Of a stretch of 64,000 bases of DNA, positions 21,370 to 34,230 are shown piece after piece. The translations under genes were made by a program, and so were the position numbers. The notes beneath the pieces are model-generated. The model had not been told where the DNA came from. It saw only the letters and a program-made list of their open reading frames with translations, and searched no databases. The DNA is from Cladorhizidae sp. MBARI D1340-BT2 (taxonomy: Eukaryota; Porifera; Demospongiae; Poecilosclerida; Cladorhizidae), in the NCBI GenBank assembly GCA_028752905.1, contig JAQNBH010000015.1:12006036-12070035 (forward strand), read 5' to 3'. How positions within the stretch are numbered: position 1 is the first letter of the stretch; every line of letters starts with the position of its first letter.

Positions 21370-21835
21370 TGGCCAAAGATAAAGGCATGGGACCCTGGAC
21401 CAAGGTGCCAAATATCAAGAATTTCCTCTAACAATTTTGCTTACTCTATATACCCAATACCTCTTTCACCCCTACTCTGGTCTACCCAACATTAGGCCTA
21501 CTTTCCCTTCATCATCTTCATTTCTCCATTCTGTCACCCACTCTTCAACCTAAGACCATATCCTATCATCTTGCTCAATATCCAGCAAACTCCCCACAGT
21601 TCAACAAGAAATGCACAATGTCTTCCACAATACCTCATCATACTCACACCTACCATCCAGACACATACCACATCTCTTCTTGTCACCCAAGTATCCTGCT
21701 GATATGATCCTTAACCTAAATATCAGCCTCACTTTTCCCTTGTTACCGAATCCTCTCGCATATCCTTCATATTGCAAAAATCATGCATTCCCTCTGATTT
21801 TCAGGTATCACATCATTAATTTTACTGCATGAGGC
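21370..21835 (-). pseudogene. LINE ORF2 C-terminal fragment
   Basis: On the minus strand frames shift between GIVEDIVHFLLNCGEF (near 21655-21610), GRVGLML-like text, and an end reading GPMPLSLAIPK-like sequence near 21385. This matches the C-terminal C..HFL..C region of the LINE whose better copy is at 50640-51700, and the fragment at 24133-24348. It is heavily mutated, with no RT or endonuclease portion. Confidence 0.55.
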
Positions 21836-22169
21836 AGAATTAATTTCTGGTATTGTCCCATTCGGTATGTACAGTTGAAGAGCCTTGACTATTAACTGTT
21901 ATCAGATTATGAAACAAAATGCACGCCACACTTTTGTGTCCATTTAGAAGTCCAGCTTCTTGATATCAAAGGCAATCTTCAAGGTTTAGCTAATGTTCGA
22001 CTTTTGTGATGCTCCTTCTCTTATAGAAACATAGACAGATGGATTGTAGAAACCTAACGAAGCTTCTCGATCGTGGGATGACACGAAGTGCTAGCAATGA
22101 AGGATAAGGCAGCTATATTTATTATGAATGTATTTGAAGAGGTAATGTTTATCTATCCAGCTTATCTTG

Positions 22170-22690
22170 CTAGATGAACTAATGCATGGTAGTACTGTAG
22201 TAGGGAAATCATAAACTGTCTCAGATACTTGGCTAGAAATAGCTGATTTGAGTTGATGCTGTTGGCTAGAAATAGCCAAGTCTGCTGATTTGAGTTGATG
22301 CTGGTTCTACCAAATTTATGTGGGTTTAGTGGGGTTTAGTGGAGTTGATAGTTTTTTTAAGAAGACATACGAATCTAGAAAAGTATGGTGGGTTTTGTTT
22401 GTTTTGTGTCCAAGCCATTATGCATATGGTCCACCTATCTTCTCGCAAGTGTTATACATAAATAATTGAAGATTGGTGATAAAAGATAACATATTTGTCA
22501 CACACACACACACCAGTTCTCCTCTTCTGCCAGTGTTGGATGTAGTCACCATCATTTCCAGTATGAAACTGAGCATTCATGGTAAACAACTGGGTCAGCA
22601 CAGTGTGCGCACAGAGGCCTCTTGTTACTTTTGGGAAGGATTTCCTGAAAACATTTTCATTTTAGCACAATTATAGCACAATTCTTATAA
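22170..22690 (-). repeat. Interspersed repeat R1, reverse fragments
   Basis: 'gatttgagttgatgctg' occurs twice (22247 and 22286 area), the reverse of the R1 phrase 'cagcatcaactcgaatc'. A (CA)n tract at 22500 is followed by 'ccagttctcctcttctgcca' and 'cagaggcctcttgttactt', again reversed R1 landmarks. Confidence 0.55.
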
Positions 22691-23725
22691 TAAAGATTGG
22701 TTCAGATTTCAGTCAACTATTTTATCAGATATCAGTACAAGTACACATTCATACCTGTGGTTTTCCGGAATAAACCGTGTGAGTATTTACCTTTATTAGC
22801 GCATAGTTTGCTTTTCTGCATAAGGCACCATTCTTATTTGCCTGTGCAGCCAGTTTTCTTTCTTCTAGCTAAGAATCTGCTGCTCAAGTTTTATTTTGAA
22901 CCTATTTTTTTTTAGAAAAGACAAAAAATATAAAAACAAACTACAGTAGTCCAAAAATTAATGAAACAAGAATTTACAAATAACATTTACATGATCCTTT
23001 ACCTATTCAAGATTTCCCCCAGGAAACCACTGGTTACTTCATGGGGGAACTAAAATGTGGATATGCTTGCTGACTCCGCTCAGTTAGACTTGGATATTCT
23101 GATGATCCTATGCTACCTTCCGCGTGATAGATAATCAAGAAACGGGTCAGTTTTTGCCATTCAGTTTGGAGTCTTAAATAACCAATGGGAAAGTATAACA
23201 GATGATTGTGCTAAATTAAGGAACGGGTTATTCGTAACAATGCATGAGAAACTTTTGAGTCTTGTGGTAGTAAAATTATGACGAACAGACATACCATACG
23301 CAAGTTAAATGTGGGAAGAAAACAACATCGAAAATTCACGGTTTTATCTTTACTAACTTTGCGAAGGATTTAGGCACGTTTTGGTGGTTCAAAAATAAAT
23401 CGGCCATTTATGATACCAAGAGCTACCAAAGTGAGTTTTAGTTGAGATATAAGGTTTGTTGTTTCTTCAGCCAACATTTTAAAATGGGGTTCAAATCAAT
23501 ATAGGGAGTTCTTCCGCACTCAAGATGAAAATTCACGCATCCTTATCTTCGCGAACGATTCAGTCAAAATAGGCCACACCATTTATGGTACATGTACTAA
23601 GAAACTGCCAAAGTAAGTTTTAGCTGATATTTAAGCTTATTTAAACTTATTTTGGTGTTTTTTTTAAAGCATGTAAAATTATAAAATTATTTATCCATAA
23701 TTATTCCTTTCCAGTTTGGAGGTCA
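22690..23725. other. No gene; two diverged units of a ~190-bp repeat at 23325-23640
   Basis: 'gaaaattcacg' followed by 'tttgcgaagga' or 'ttcgcgaacga', 'ggccatttatg' or 'caccatttatgg', and 'ccaaagtgagttttagttga' or 'ccaaagtaagttttagctga', recurs at about 23325-23460 and 23525-23640. Nothing else is supported. Confidence 0.45.
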
Positions 23726-23995
23726 CTATGTACTGAGTGACTTCCCGTTCACCAAGTTCTCCTCGTCTTGACGAAGTAGCCAGCTCGAGGAGTGACACCT
23801 GACAATCAGCGACTGGGGGCTCCACTTGCTACTTCTTCCACAGTTTAGCTTAACCATAGCTGACTTACGATAGAGACCGTCTGGAGAGACTGATAACAAA
23901 TCTCTCTGGAGACTTGTGATAGCTTTTGGTTCCACCAGCTCTTGGTGTCTGTCCTTCAACTTATATATCAACCCATCACTATTCCAGGTTGTCAT
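23726..23995 (-). other. Unrecognised 89-codon open frame
   Basis: The minus-strand frame has mixed, protein-like composition: NSDGLIYKLKDRHQELVEP, then ITSLQRDLLSVSPDGLYRK, then VKLNCGRSSKW. I do not recognise a family. A second frame stays partly open over the 3' third, which suggests former coding sequence with a shift. No splice sites were assigned. It may be a chance frame. Confidence 0.2.
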
Positions 23996-24132
23996 AAGTG
24001 TATAATAATTTATTGAGCCTTGAAATAGGCCATCACTAAGAAGTACAAGCTAGAAAACAATAAATTATAGCAAAATAATGAGAGTTTGTTTGGGATAATG
24101 ATTGGGGGGGAAGGTGCCAAAGACATAGGACC

Positions 24133-24348
24133 CTAGGTGCCAAACATTAAGTATTTCCTCTTCTCCCACCATTTGAGCACATTTCCCATTACAATTCTGT
24201 CTTCCCTATCCAACACCTCTTCCTTCACCCCTGCTACTGATCTACCCAACATTAGGCCTACTCTCCCGTGTTCATCTTCATTTCTCCATTCTACCACCCA
24301 CTCTTCAGACCCTTGTGAAAGAGAAAATAGCAAGTCAATCCAGTTCAC
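24133..24348 (-). pseudogene. LINE ORF2 C-terminal tail
   Basis: A 71-codon minus frame reads EEWVVEWRNEDEHGRVGLML, GRSVAGVKEEVLDREDRIV, and VLKWWEKRKYLMFG. It aligns by eye with LDEFRRVSKDGKVALLLGKD and VGKWWQRRKELLYG of the plus-strand LINE at 50640-51700. It is a short 3' fragment of the same or a sister family. Confidence 0.6.
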
Positions 24349-24444
24349 TGGAATTTTACAAGTAGCTATGATTTCTCATTCTAGCTAGGTTGGTTTTGAT
24401 CTATTGACTGAGATTGCATTTTTCTCAACAAACTCAGTTGACAT

Positions 24445-24575
24445 AATGTATATAGATACAATGACTTTCTCAATAATCAACTTGAATTTTCCCACTTGAT
24501 GTTTCTGGCTACATGAAAGTTAGACCATCTAGCCGAAATGTCGAGTGAATTGATTATTGAGAAGAGTATTGTTTA
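24445..24575. repeat. PLE terminal arms, inverted pair (degenerate)
   Basis: Left CTTTCTCAATAATCAACTTG, right TTGATTATTGAGAAG, with 'gaccatctagccgaaatgtc' between as an eroded hammerhead 3' half. It is the same hairpin family as 2213-2378. Confidence 0.6.
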
Positions 24576-24579
24576 TTGC

Positions 24580-25690
24580 TTGTTTTGGAAATGGTCATGA
24601 TATGAATTCAAACAACTGTGGATTGCCCCCAAAAGATGGTCAGTATCACCAAAATGGCTGTGATAACAATAGTGACCTAGGTTTTATTAAGTTCACTATT
24701 TTGAGCAGTGAAGTCAACTGTTTTCTGGCATTTGATATGATGCAGTTACCAAAGTCTGGAGGATTATTTATGGATAATAACATTCATTGAAACAACAAAA
24801 GCATAAATTTTGCATATTAACCTTGCTCTTTCAACCAAAGTTTATTTGTCCGGTTTGGCCTTCATCAGGGTGATGCATGATTACTTCTGCCTGCCATGGC
24901 AACAATTAATAGTGGGTGTGGTTGTGCATAGTCTTGATAGTTAAGATCCAGCAACTACAGGTAGTCAAGCCCTACATCTCTGCTGAAGCTCTGATCTTTG
25001 GGTTTGAGGTGGATGTGCAGAGCTTCCTTCACAAAAAAAATCCCTTCATTTAAGTCTTCTCACAGCAAGATAGGATGGTAGTGGTTCCATGCATGTTTAG
25101 TGATGGCATGCATCCATGTTTTACTTTTACTCTGGTCTCCAACTTCCTCTGTTCTCCAATGCATAGACTTTCCCACAGCTGCATGGAATGTGATATATAT
25201 ATATCATTCAAAATATTATTGTTAGTTTGTGATCCAAGATGAACACTTGTGTTTCTTGTGGAGAAAGCATGCAAGGTACTGGATCATATGCCCAATCAGT
25301 TTCCTTTGAAATGTCTCTGGACTCCCAACTGCCAAGTATTTTCAAGGAAAAGAGATATAAATAGAGTAGTCGGTAGGAAATTAACCTCAGGCAGGCACAA
25401 AATGATGATCTCTCATCTGTAAAAAAAGAATCCAAATTCATGTCAATAGCAACTGCTGTGATTTGTCTTGGACATGAAGTAGTATAAGGTTATCATTGAT
25501 ATATAACTAGCAATGTTCTATTGACATGGTGAAGACTTAATCAATTAGCAAAATGACGTTATTACATTTTCATTACAAATGGCCAGAAGTAGTGTTATTG
25601 GAATATGATCAGGAAAATATGTGAAGCCAATTAATTTGTTGCTTTAGTGGTGAAAAGTCACTTCTGTTTCCTGCAAGAAAATCACTATAA
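24580..25690. other. No gene recognised
   Basis: Short frames at 24557-24790 and 25050-25441 show no recognisable motif or splice context. Confidence 0.35.
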
Positions 25691-25699
25691 ATATGCCTC

Positions 25700-26590
25700 T
25701 ATTGATATTTACTAGGATCAGTGACCCCAGGGTCATTTTAAAGGGAAGTCACCAGACTGCAACAAACTACACACCATCCCCAAATAGGTCACAACTAACA
25801 TCTAGGCCTAACTACTCCAGTCACAGATGCTTTATTCACCTCACTGAAATCTATGAACTGCCTCCCAGACGACCATCAAAATAGCGACAGTGGTGTCACT
25901 CCATCCCCAATAGGTGACTATACAGTGAATACGTGTCACTGAGAACTAGGATACAGTGACCCTCAGGGTTAAAGGGAGGTCTCCAGATGCTGCAAACCTG
26001 TCATGCACTGCACCTAAAATACCTGCTTAGACAGGTCACAACAAACTCGGGTAGGGTACTCCATTCAGAGGTAGGAGGGGTCATTGTCACTGTTCTCTGT
26101 CACTGTTCTCTCATTCAAATGCACTCTGCATTCTCAGATAGGTCTCAACTAAGCAAGACAAATATTTCCCCCTAGCTATTCTAAAATGCAATCCTCTGCT
26201 CTCTGCCTCACTGAAAGTATCTAAAATGAACTGCATCCTAAGAAGATCATGGATAGCGAAGCAGTTATAGTCTAGTACAGTGGTCACTGTTCTTTACACA
26301 ACTATACTCCACCCTCAGATAGGACAGAACTAATATCTGGCTTACTATTCCAATAACAGATGCTTTATTCCCTCACTGAATTTAATTCTAAAATAAACTA
26401 CCTCCTCAGCCGATCATTGACGAGAAGGGGGTCACTCCATCCTGCGGTAGGGCACTGATACTAGGTTACACAGTAACTGCCCCCCGTCACTGTATCCTAG
26501 TACCTGGAGACTGGGGGTCACTGAGAACTAGGAAACAGTGACTGGGGGGTCATTTTAAAGGGGTGTCACCAGATACTGCAACACCAGTCA
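25700..26590. repeat. Diverged tandem block, about three units of ~280-300 bp
   Basis: Recurring landmarks are 'gggtcattttaaaggg', 'caccaga..ctgcaac', 'agataggtc(a/t)caacta', 'acagatgctttatt', 'cctcactgaa' and 'gtcactccatcc', at roughly 25730-25900, 25970-26250 and 26290-26590. Spacing varies and the middle unit is the most altered. Confidence 0.6.
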
Positions 26591-26749
26591 GCCAAGCAGC
26601 CCAATTTTTCAGTTTATTGTTAGTCCTATTTCTGGCTGGCATATTCTGCTATCTGGTATTGACTAGCTAAGTGAGCCCTAGGAGTGGATGGATTTGCTAC
26701 GCTTGCATATGTGTAGATATATTTTTATACATACGCAAGTGGTCCAGGA

Positions 26750-29120
26750 ATGGTTGGAACAACAGCATCTAATAATGGCGCTGCTTATGCAGAACACAGA
26801 ACTACACTTATAAAGAAGCTAACATGGTTCAATACACAGTGGATTTACTCTGGAAGCCACAGGTATGAATATGCACTTTTACTGATATCTGGTTATGAAC
26901 AGAAATATTTGTAGCACATATTGTATTTATAATTATTGTTGTAAAACGATTTCCTTTCACAGGAAACCTTTCCAAGTTACAACCAGGCCTCTGTGCCACA
27001 ATGCTGACCCAGACGTTCGGTTTGGCTTTATTATACTGCACAGGCAGAAGAGGAGAATCATTTGTGTGTGTGTGGTGTGTGTGTGTGGTGTGTGTGTGTG
27101 TGTGTGTGTGTGCACGTTGGTGTGTGAGTGTGTGTGTGTGTGAAAAATATAAACAAATGTGTTACCTTGTATTAACAATCTTTGTATTTTTAATAGTCTT
27201 AATGTATTTGAGAGGAGAAAAGGGAGGCACATGCATGAGGGCTTGGACACAAGATTTGAGAACTCTTGTATATATATATATACTTGGTAAGTATACTAAT
27301 AATGCTGATGCAATGGGTGACCTATGGGACATGCTTTTGCCATTTTCTAGCTACAAGTTTTTATTATTCAACTATCATGCTTTTCTGACTAAACCCACTG
27401 ACAACTTAATTAAATTCCAGACAAGTTATAACAGTGCATTTGATATCTGAAATATGAAAATAAATATGTAAAATAATATGTATAATAAGATTTTTACAAT
27501 TGTGGTAAAATGAATTCATTTTTATTTCACAGGGAATAGGTATCTGTGAAAGTGCTAACCCAGTAGTTTTCCATGAATACTGTTTGGCTTTATCATACTG
27601 GAAACTATGACAACTCCATCCTGTACTGGCAGAAGAGAAGTGTGTGTTATGTATGCATTGTGTGTAGTTTGTCATGAATGCAGTTTGGCTCTATTATACT
27701 AGTAATGATGGTGAGTGCAACCTGCACTGGCAGATTGGAGAAGAGCATTATGTGTGTTGTGAGTGTGTGTGCGTTGTGGTGTGTGTGTAAGAGTGAACAA
27801 ATGTGTTACTAATCTTTGTTTGTTTAATAGCCAAATGTATACACTTGAAAAGAGGTAGTGGGGGCACATGCATGAGGGCTTGGACACAAGAGGAGTTGTA
27901 ACTGATAACAACTTGCCATGAATGCTGATAATGCAATGGGAAATCTATAGGAAATGTTTTTGCATTAACTAGCATTATGACAAATTGTCTAGAGGACAGG
28001 CAGCCGGAGCCAGTTAAATTTATCTAGTGAACCAGTGACCGGCTCCGAAGTATGAAATGGCTTGAGAACTGGCATCAGCACACCTGAATTTGTGCAGATT
28101 GTGACCTCTACAGACATAGTATATTACCTTTGTTTACCATTACTCTTCACTGACATGCTTTGCTTGCATGAGTTCTTGAATTAATAAACAACCTCTCTAA
28201 TTTTCGCTCTGCGAAACAGCCCACATCTATGACCTCTAGATTTAAACTTCTGTCCCTCATTAATGCAGTGGAGATAAACCTGGTAATACTTGATACAATA
28301 GGAAAGGAACCTAATAGTCCATTTTATGGCCACATCAATAGTCCTACTATCTTGTATCCAGAACTTAGTGGAAGTTGCAACATCATAGCACTTCAATTTA
28401 TTCTCTAGCTCATCAAACCTTCACCTATTAAAAAGGCAACTGGACGGTTAAGGATAGTGGATATAGTGGGAAGAAGAACAGATGACAACCTAGCTGACAT
28501 CAAGACAACCTTAGGCTCAGCTAAAGCTCTACACTCTATCTGTTCATGTTTCAATAAGAGAATGAACATCACAAAAGTCAAACATTAGCTTTATTTAAGC
28601 CTGACCTTTCCAAGTTTACATACTCCAATTACCCACATCATTTATTTTACTGTGGGTAATTGGAGTTTGTAAACTGAGAAAGGTCAGGCTTAAGTAACTC
28701 AGGAATAGTTGTCACATAGTGAAGAAAAAGAGCAAGAAAAAATGCAGCAGATAAGAAGCTAGCTGGAAAGAAAACTGGCTGCACAGACACGTTAAAGTGA
28801 GGTGCATGGTCAATAACTGACAGGAATGGATGGTGAATTTTAATTCTGGCTTAGCCACTCTATTCTCCATGTTTGCTAAACTGGAAATAGTCATCACAGT
28901 AAATGTCCTTGCTAAACTGGAAATGATAATCGTGGTCCATATTGAGAATATCTGAGCTGGTCCTTGGCCCAATCTTGCAACTGTTTGGAATCTCTAATTT
29001 TATCTACTAAAATCCAAGCATATGACATCAATTAGATCGGTGTATGGTAATTGCTATGATTGCTGTAGGAAAATACCTAGAGCAATGAATATATATCAAA
29101 TTGATGTTGTTTTTTATTAC
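26750..29120 (+). repeat. Interspersed repeat R1, copy C with internal re-duplications
   Basis: Starts in the left part of R1 ('ctgcttatgcagaacacaga', 'ggttcaatacacagtgg') and ends at 'acttttgctcgcc'. The segment carrying 'ccatgaat', 'gtttggctttat', 'tggcagaagaggaga' and the TG tract occurs about three times (near 27000, 27560 and 27670), so the copy is a mosaic or has local tandem duplications. A (GT)n tract lies at 27062-27142. A separate palindrome sits inside at 28595-28692. Confidence 0.6.
28595..28692. repeat. 98-bp near-perfect palindrome bounded by TTAA
   Basis: TTAAGCCTGACCTTTC on the left and GAAAGGTCAGGCTTAA on the right, with arms continuing through CTCCAATTACCCA and TGGGTAATTGGAG around a short AT loop. 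It looks like a small foldback MITE inserted in R1 copy C; the other R1 copies lack it. Confidence 0.75.
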
Positions 29121-29124
29121 ACTT

Positions 29125-30395
29125 TTGCTCGCCACAAGTGAAGCAAGCCCTCGCAGGGGTTTTGGATGGAAAATTTGGTATTGCCTTACATGGTGTATGT
29201 ATATATGTATGTATGTATCTAGGTATCTATCAATCTATGTATGTATGTATTCACTATAGAGTCACCCACTACAAATGGAACAGGACACCCATCATCTTAA
29301 ATGATGCAGGCTTATTTAAATTTGGAAATGGTCATCATAGTTGAAGAGAGCAGAACAAGATAGCAACTACAAATTCATAGCTAGAGGAAACAAAACTGTC
29401 TATGGTCAAGTGAGAGAATGGTGCTGCTTATGCAGAAAAGAGAATTAAGAATAACATGGTTCACTATGCATTGGACATTACATATGCATATCTGGTTACC
29501 TGAAATCTGAACAGAAATATTTGCATCTATGCACATTATATATATTATAGTGAACAATGTGTACATTTTCATTTTACAGAATTATTCCAAAAATTAGAAG
29601 CAGGCATCTGTACACACTATGCTGATCCCTATGTTCATTTTTAATAATGGAAACGATGACTGCATCCCTGCACTGCAGAAGAGGAGAATTGTGTATGTGT
29701 GTTCGTGTGTGTGACTTTATGTGTTATGTGTGTAAAAAATATAATCAAAGATGTTACTTTGTATTACCAATCTTCTTATAACACTTGCGAGGAGAGAAGG
29801 AAAGGACATGCATGAGGGTGTAGCCACAAGATTTGAGAACCCTTGTAGCTAAATAATAATTTGCCATACTGATGCTGATGCAATGGACGATCTGTAGGAC
29901 ATGCTCTTGCCATTTGATTACTAACCCACCATACTTTTCCTGACCTATCTATAAAATTATGAACTCCACCAAACCCACTGACAACATAAATACATGACGA
30001 AACTTATGAGACAGTTTATGAATTCCTTCCTATTATATACTCTATCTTGCAAAATAGGTGTAAGCTAGCAACTATAGTTGCCTTTTTCTTACCTTCATTG
30101 CTAGAGTGCTTGGCATCATCCACCATTGACTAGCTTGTTTAGGCACAGGAAAAGCTTTTACACTCTATCAATATTTCTATAAGAAAAGGAGCATCACAAT
30201 AGTCTAAACCTTAAAGATTGCCTTTGATTATCAAGAAGATTGAACTCCAAATGGAAATAAAAGTGTGGCAGACTATTTCTTTTCATATCATGTAGAGGCT
30301 GATAGTCAAGGCTCTTCGACCTCTATAATTATACTGAGTTAGTTACTAGAAATTAACTCTTATCTTATGACATCAAATTACAGATCAGTACATGC
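29125..30395 (+). repeat. Interspersed repeat R1, copy D
   Basis: Follows copy C head-to-tail: '...gctcgcc' then 'gaagcaagccctcgcagggg'. It has the usual order of landmarks and stops near 'taggcctgcagctattgc'. A short GTAT repeat lies at 29200-29225. Confidence 0.55.
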
Positions 30396-30539
30396 GTAGG
30401 CCTGCAGCTATTGCTATAAATGGCCAATTTTGGAATCCTAAAACGATTGATGTTTTTATTGGCGAGCAAAAAGAGCCCTCATGTGGGAGTTCGATGGAAA
30501 ACTTGATAGGCAAGCAAAGCATCCCCACACACACGGGAG

Positions 30540-31235
30540 TTGACGGAAAGCTTGATACTAGAAATAAATGCAAGGCATCGTGTGGTAATAACAATATACC
30601 ACATTGTTCCAAGTATTGTCTTACTCCAAGCATAGCTACAGGCCTAACACTATACACTGATCTGTAAATTATTGATGTCATCAGATTGGATTGTAATATG
30701 GAGAAGTAGCATATTCCTCACAGTTTTAAAGGAGTATCAGCCATTTCCTTTTTAGAACTTGTCCACGATGATTATTTCCATTTTAGCAAATGTGTCCATA
30801 GCCAGAGTGTGTTGATGAATAGAGTGGCTAAGTCAGAATGATTCACTTGATCCTCTTTCCCCACATTTTTTTTTTATAACAATCGCTCTTTTCCACCCAA
30901 ATCTCGGTTCTCTTTGTTCTGCTGTTTCAGAAGCAGGCTTTGACTTTTCTCTCTTCCTCCTTATCTGAAGTCTATTTTCTTTATGGCAAATCAAGCAACT
31001 ACTTTTTGGACTCCGCAACTGTGTACGTAGCTATGGTTTTAGAATGCATATGCGCCAAATAAATCCGCATGACTACTAATCACACCCCCATAGCTAAATC
31101 TGTGAAGTGCTGTAGCAGCTTAAGAGCTTTAATTTTTCATCAGTAGACTTCCTTCTTTGGACCTAGCAGCTGCTAATAGAGATATAGTTTGTAGCTCTCA
31201 GTACTCTATCAAGAGCGGTATTGAAAACCACAACG
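30540..31235 (-). repeat. Interspersed repeat R1, copy E (inverted)
   Basis: Reversed landmarks include 'caggcctaacactatacact', 'gtaaattattgatgtcat', 'atttccattttagcaaa' and 'catcagtagacttcc'. Copies D and E are therefore face to face. Confidence 0.55.
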
Positions 31236-32010
31236 TTAGTGACCCCTCACAGTTTTGGATGGAAAACTTGACATTGCATAGTATGTTTATGTATGTATGT
31301 ATGTATGTTTATGTATGTATGTATGTATGCATGTATGTATTCATCATACGGTCACAAATGTGAACAGGGACACCTGTCTTAAATAATGACGGAAAAAATA
31401 ACATGGCTGGAGGAAGAAGGCTGCATGGGAAAGAGAGAATCGAACTGCTTATGCAGGAAACAGAACCATGCTTCTAGCTAGATTTTAGATCCTGGTCTTC
31501 ATTTCACTTTCCAAAATAACAAACAGGCCTCTGTGCACTGTGCTGACTCAGTAGTTTTTCATGAATACTCAGTTTGACTTTATGATGACTGCTGGCCGAA
31601 GAGGAGAAGTGTGAAAAATTATATTACCTTGTGTATTACCAATCTTATCTTTAATAGTCCTAATGTATAACGCATGGGAGGAGAGAGAGGAGGCACCTTT
31701 ATTAGCTAACAGCTATATAGCTGTTTATTTTTCAGAATGGGTAAGAAAATAGACTTGAGAAAGAAAATTCAAAGCCAGCTTATGAAACAGCAGAACAATG
31801 AGAACTGAGATCGGGGGGGGGGGGAAAGCGAGTGGCTGGAGAAGCAGAGCAGCTCATGATGGAGAAGTTTTCTTATGGTCATATAAAACTTCTACACTTC
31901 ATGTTTCTAGAGCCTAAAAGAAAGTTTCATTCTGATGCTAGCTATGAACAGGTTTGCTAAACTGGAAATAGTCATCACTGATGACGGTGTTGCTAAACTG
32001 GAAATGATAG
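31235..32010 (+). repeat. Interspersed repeat R1, copy F (internally shortened)
   Basis: Starts with 'cacagttttggatggaaaac', has an (ATGT)n tract at 31280-31340 and a G run at 31814-31824, and ends with the doubled 'ttgctaaactggaaat' block. It runs straight into a LINE fragment. Confidence 0.55.
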
Positions 32011-32019
32011 ATTCTGTAC

Positions 32020-32645
32020 CAATTCATCATTGTCCATTGATTACTTTATTGAAGAAACGCATCAAAGACTTAGGAGTTCTGATTTCATCTGACCTATCAT
32101 GGAGTTGCCATGTATCCTATATATAATATAATTGGTAAATCCTACAAGTCCCTGGGGCTTCTTAGATGTACTCTCCATCATTGCAACACAGTGAGTGCAA
32201 AGAAACAACTTTATCTCACTCTAGTGAAGTCTCTACTCACGTATGCCTCTCCAATCTGGCACCCTCATCTCAAGAAAGACTCCAAAGATGAGCAACTAAG
32301 TTTATGCTCAAAAAAATTTCATCAGACTACAAATATCGCCTTATTAGTTTAAAATTTCTTCCCCTAATGATGATTCTCGAACTAAATGACATCTTATTTG
32401 TTCTAAAAAATCAAACATGCTCGTAATGTAAAGAACCTCCACTCATTTTTCACTTGCATTCCTCGTCTTTGAAATTCACTCCCTTGTATAGACTTAAATC
32501 TTTCATTATCTATTATAAAATATCATCAAAACTTGTTATTTCTTAATCACTTCATTTCAAACTTTGATCCAAATAATTCATGCTCCATGTAACAAATGCA
32601 CTAATATACCATCCCTCTTCAACTTCCAGCACTTAAATCTGGCTA
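32020..32645 (+). pseudogene. CR1-like LINE, C-terminal end of the RT/thumb region
   Basis: Shifting plus frames read KDLGVLISSDLSWSCHVSYI (near 32066-32125), then IGKSYKSLGLLRCTLHH, SAKKQLYLTLVKSLLTYASP and IWHPHL (near 32130-32270). After more shifts comes a decayed tail with NSLPCIDLNLS. This is the familiar DLGV.......H...........LG...R region after the RT palm in CR1/L2/Jockey-type LINEs. There is no upstream RT. It may be the missing 3' part of the family seen on the minus strand at 42.0-44.1 kb (inference). Confidence 0.7.
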
Positions 32646-33009
32646 CTTGATTTTGACTTATAGACCATCAGTACTCTTTCTCCCTAATCATGGTCACCAC
32701 TCATGTTTCTATATACGGTGGAACCTCCGAATAGTTGACAAGTTGGGACATACCTCTTTGTCTATTATTCGGAGGTTGTCCTTTATTAGGAGGCTCCTTA
32801 TTCTTTCTGTTATATATAGGTCATGTAGACATCAGTTTTGTAGGTCATGCAGACACCAGTATAAAACATTGTACATTCTCAGTTAGTTTTGTATTTATGT
32901 GTGGTAGTTTGTGTGACACGGACAGTGTGCCTAGAAGCAACTTTGTCAACTAATGAACTTGCACAAGCAGCTATGGCTCTCTAGGAAATCTTTAACACCT
33001 TCTAGTGAC

Positions 33010-34230
33010 TCAAGTGCTTCTTTATTACTCTTTATTTTTGTTGGAGGTGTCTGTAAATTTTCATCTTCTTCATCAGATTGATTTTCATCAGCATCTTCTG
33101 TTTCAACTAAAACTTTCTAAGAAGTTTTCTTCCCATGTGTCATCATCAATGTCAGCACAAACAGGGAGGCCATTGTCTCCATGCTAGTATTTCATGGGCT
33201 GTATCGAGATCATGAAATGGGTCGTCCTCTTCATTCAAGCTGCTCAGGGATAAATCAGTGTTAAGAATTACCTCTACTTCGAAAACACTATTACAGTTTC
33301 CATCTTTTCTTCTTTCCATGCTAGAGCTACCCGTCAAATTGCTGTGAGGACATTGATACATTTGACTGATTCTGTTGTACAGCTACATGCACTAAAACAT
33401 AACAAAGAAATAGCCGACGGTAATGACATTAGAAATTCTGGATAATTCCCAAATCTATTGGCTGTAATTTTGCATTTCTTTCGTCATCCACGCCTTTTTC
33501 TGGTGGTATATAATACTTAACAGGAAGACCATATGTATCAAAACCTCAGAAACAACTAGGTTTTTCATATTTCCAGATGACAATGGGAGTTTCCTTTTCA
33601 CCAGCTGCACTCACTATGAAGGTTACTGTGAATCTCTGCTTACTCTTTTTCCCAACCCAGCATTGCTTTCCTATCTGTCCAAACCCACGATCAGGGCATG
33701 CTTTCCAAAAGCATCCAGTCTCATCTAGATTATAAATGTCTTCCTTTTTATCTCCTTTCACTAACTCAGGCAGCCTCTCCTTCCAGGACTTGATAGTCTA
33801 CCCTCATATATCACCAGATTCACCACTTACAACCACTCCTTATATTGTACCACTTCTTCCACTTTATTAGCCAACCATTGGTTCCCTTGAATTCTGCCTG
33901 CCTAAAACTGCGGCAATTTCTCTGACCTTCTCAGCAAGTTGAGGTCACATGGGTAAATGTTCTTGGAACAGGCCATCACATACCATTGGTGCAATGCATT
34001 CACATCAGAATACTCTGAAACTTGAGGTCTTTTACTAGTTGACACATTAGATTCATACATGGCTAAGATACTCTCACTGCTCCTCAGTATATCTGAAATT
34101 TGTGTCTTACCACAACTAAACTTTTCTCCAAGGATGCGCACAGTAATTCCAGGATGCTTCTTTGCTTCATTGATCACATTCACCTTCTTCTCCAAGGAGA
34201 GATTAATCTTTTTTTTTTAGAAGACGCCAT
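33010..34230 (-). pseudogene. Tigger/jerky-type transposase, decayed
   Basis: A start MASSKKKRL (34230 downward) shifts frame into LEKKVNVINEAKKHPGITVR and KTQISDIL, an HTH_psq/CENP-B-like DNA-binding start. Downstream are YNLDETGCFWKACPDR (first catalytic Asp of DDE_1), GKQCWVGKKSKQRFTV, GEKETPIVIWK, then FDTYGLP and LQPIDLGIIQNF (near 33450), and an acidic C-terminus near 33150-33010. Stops and frame changes separate these blocks, so it is not functional. Ordinary members have about 500 residues; this one covers most of that length. The gene runs toward the left terminus of its element. Confidence 0.8.

Noticed and set aside
27001..27450. 149-codon frame with Val/Cys repeats
   Set aside because: Crosses a (GT)n tract within R1 and is not kept in other R1 copies.
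30392..30667. 91- and 98-codon frames on both strands at 30.4-30.7 kb
   Set aside because: They lie in the R1 copy D/E junction and have no counterpart in other copies.
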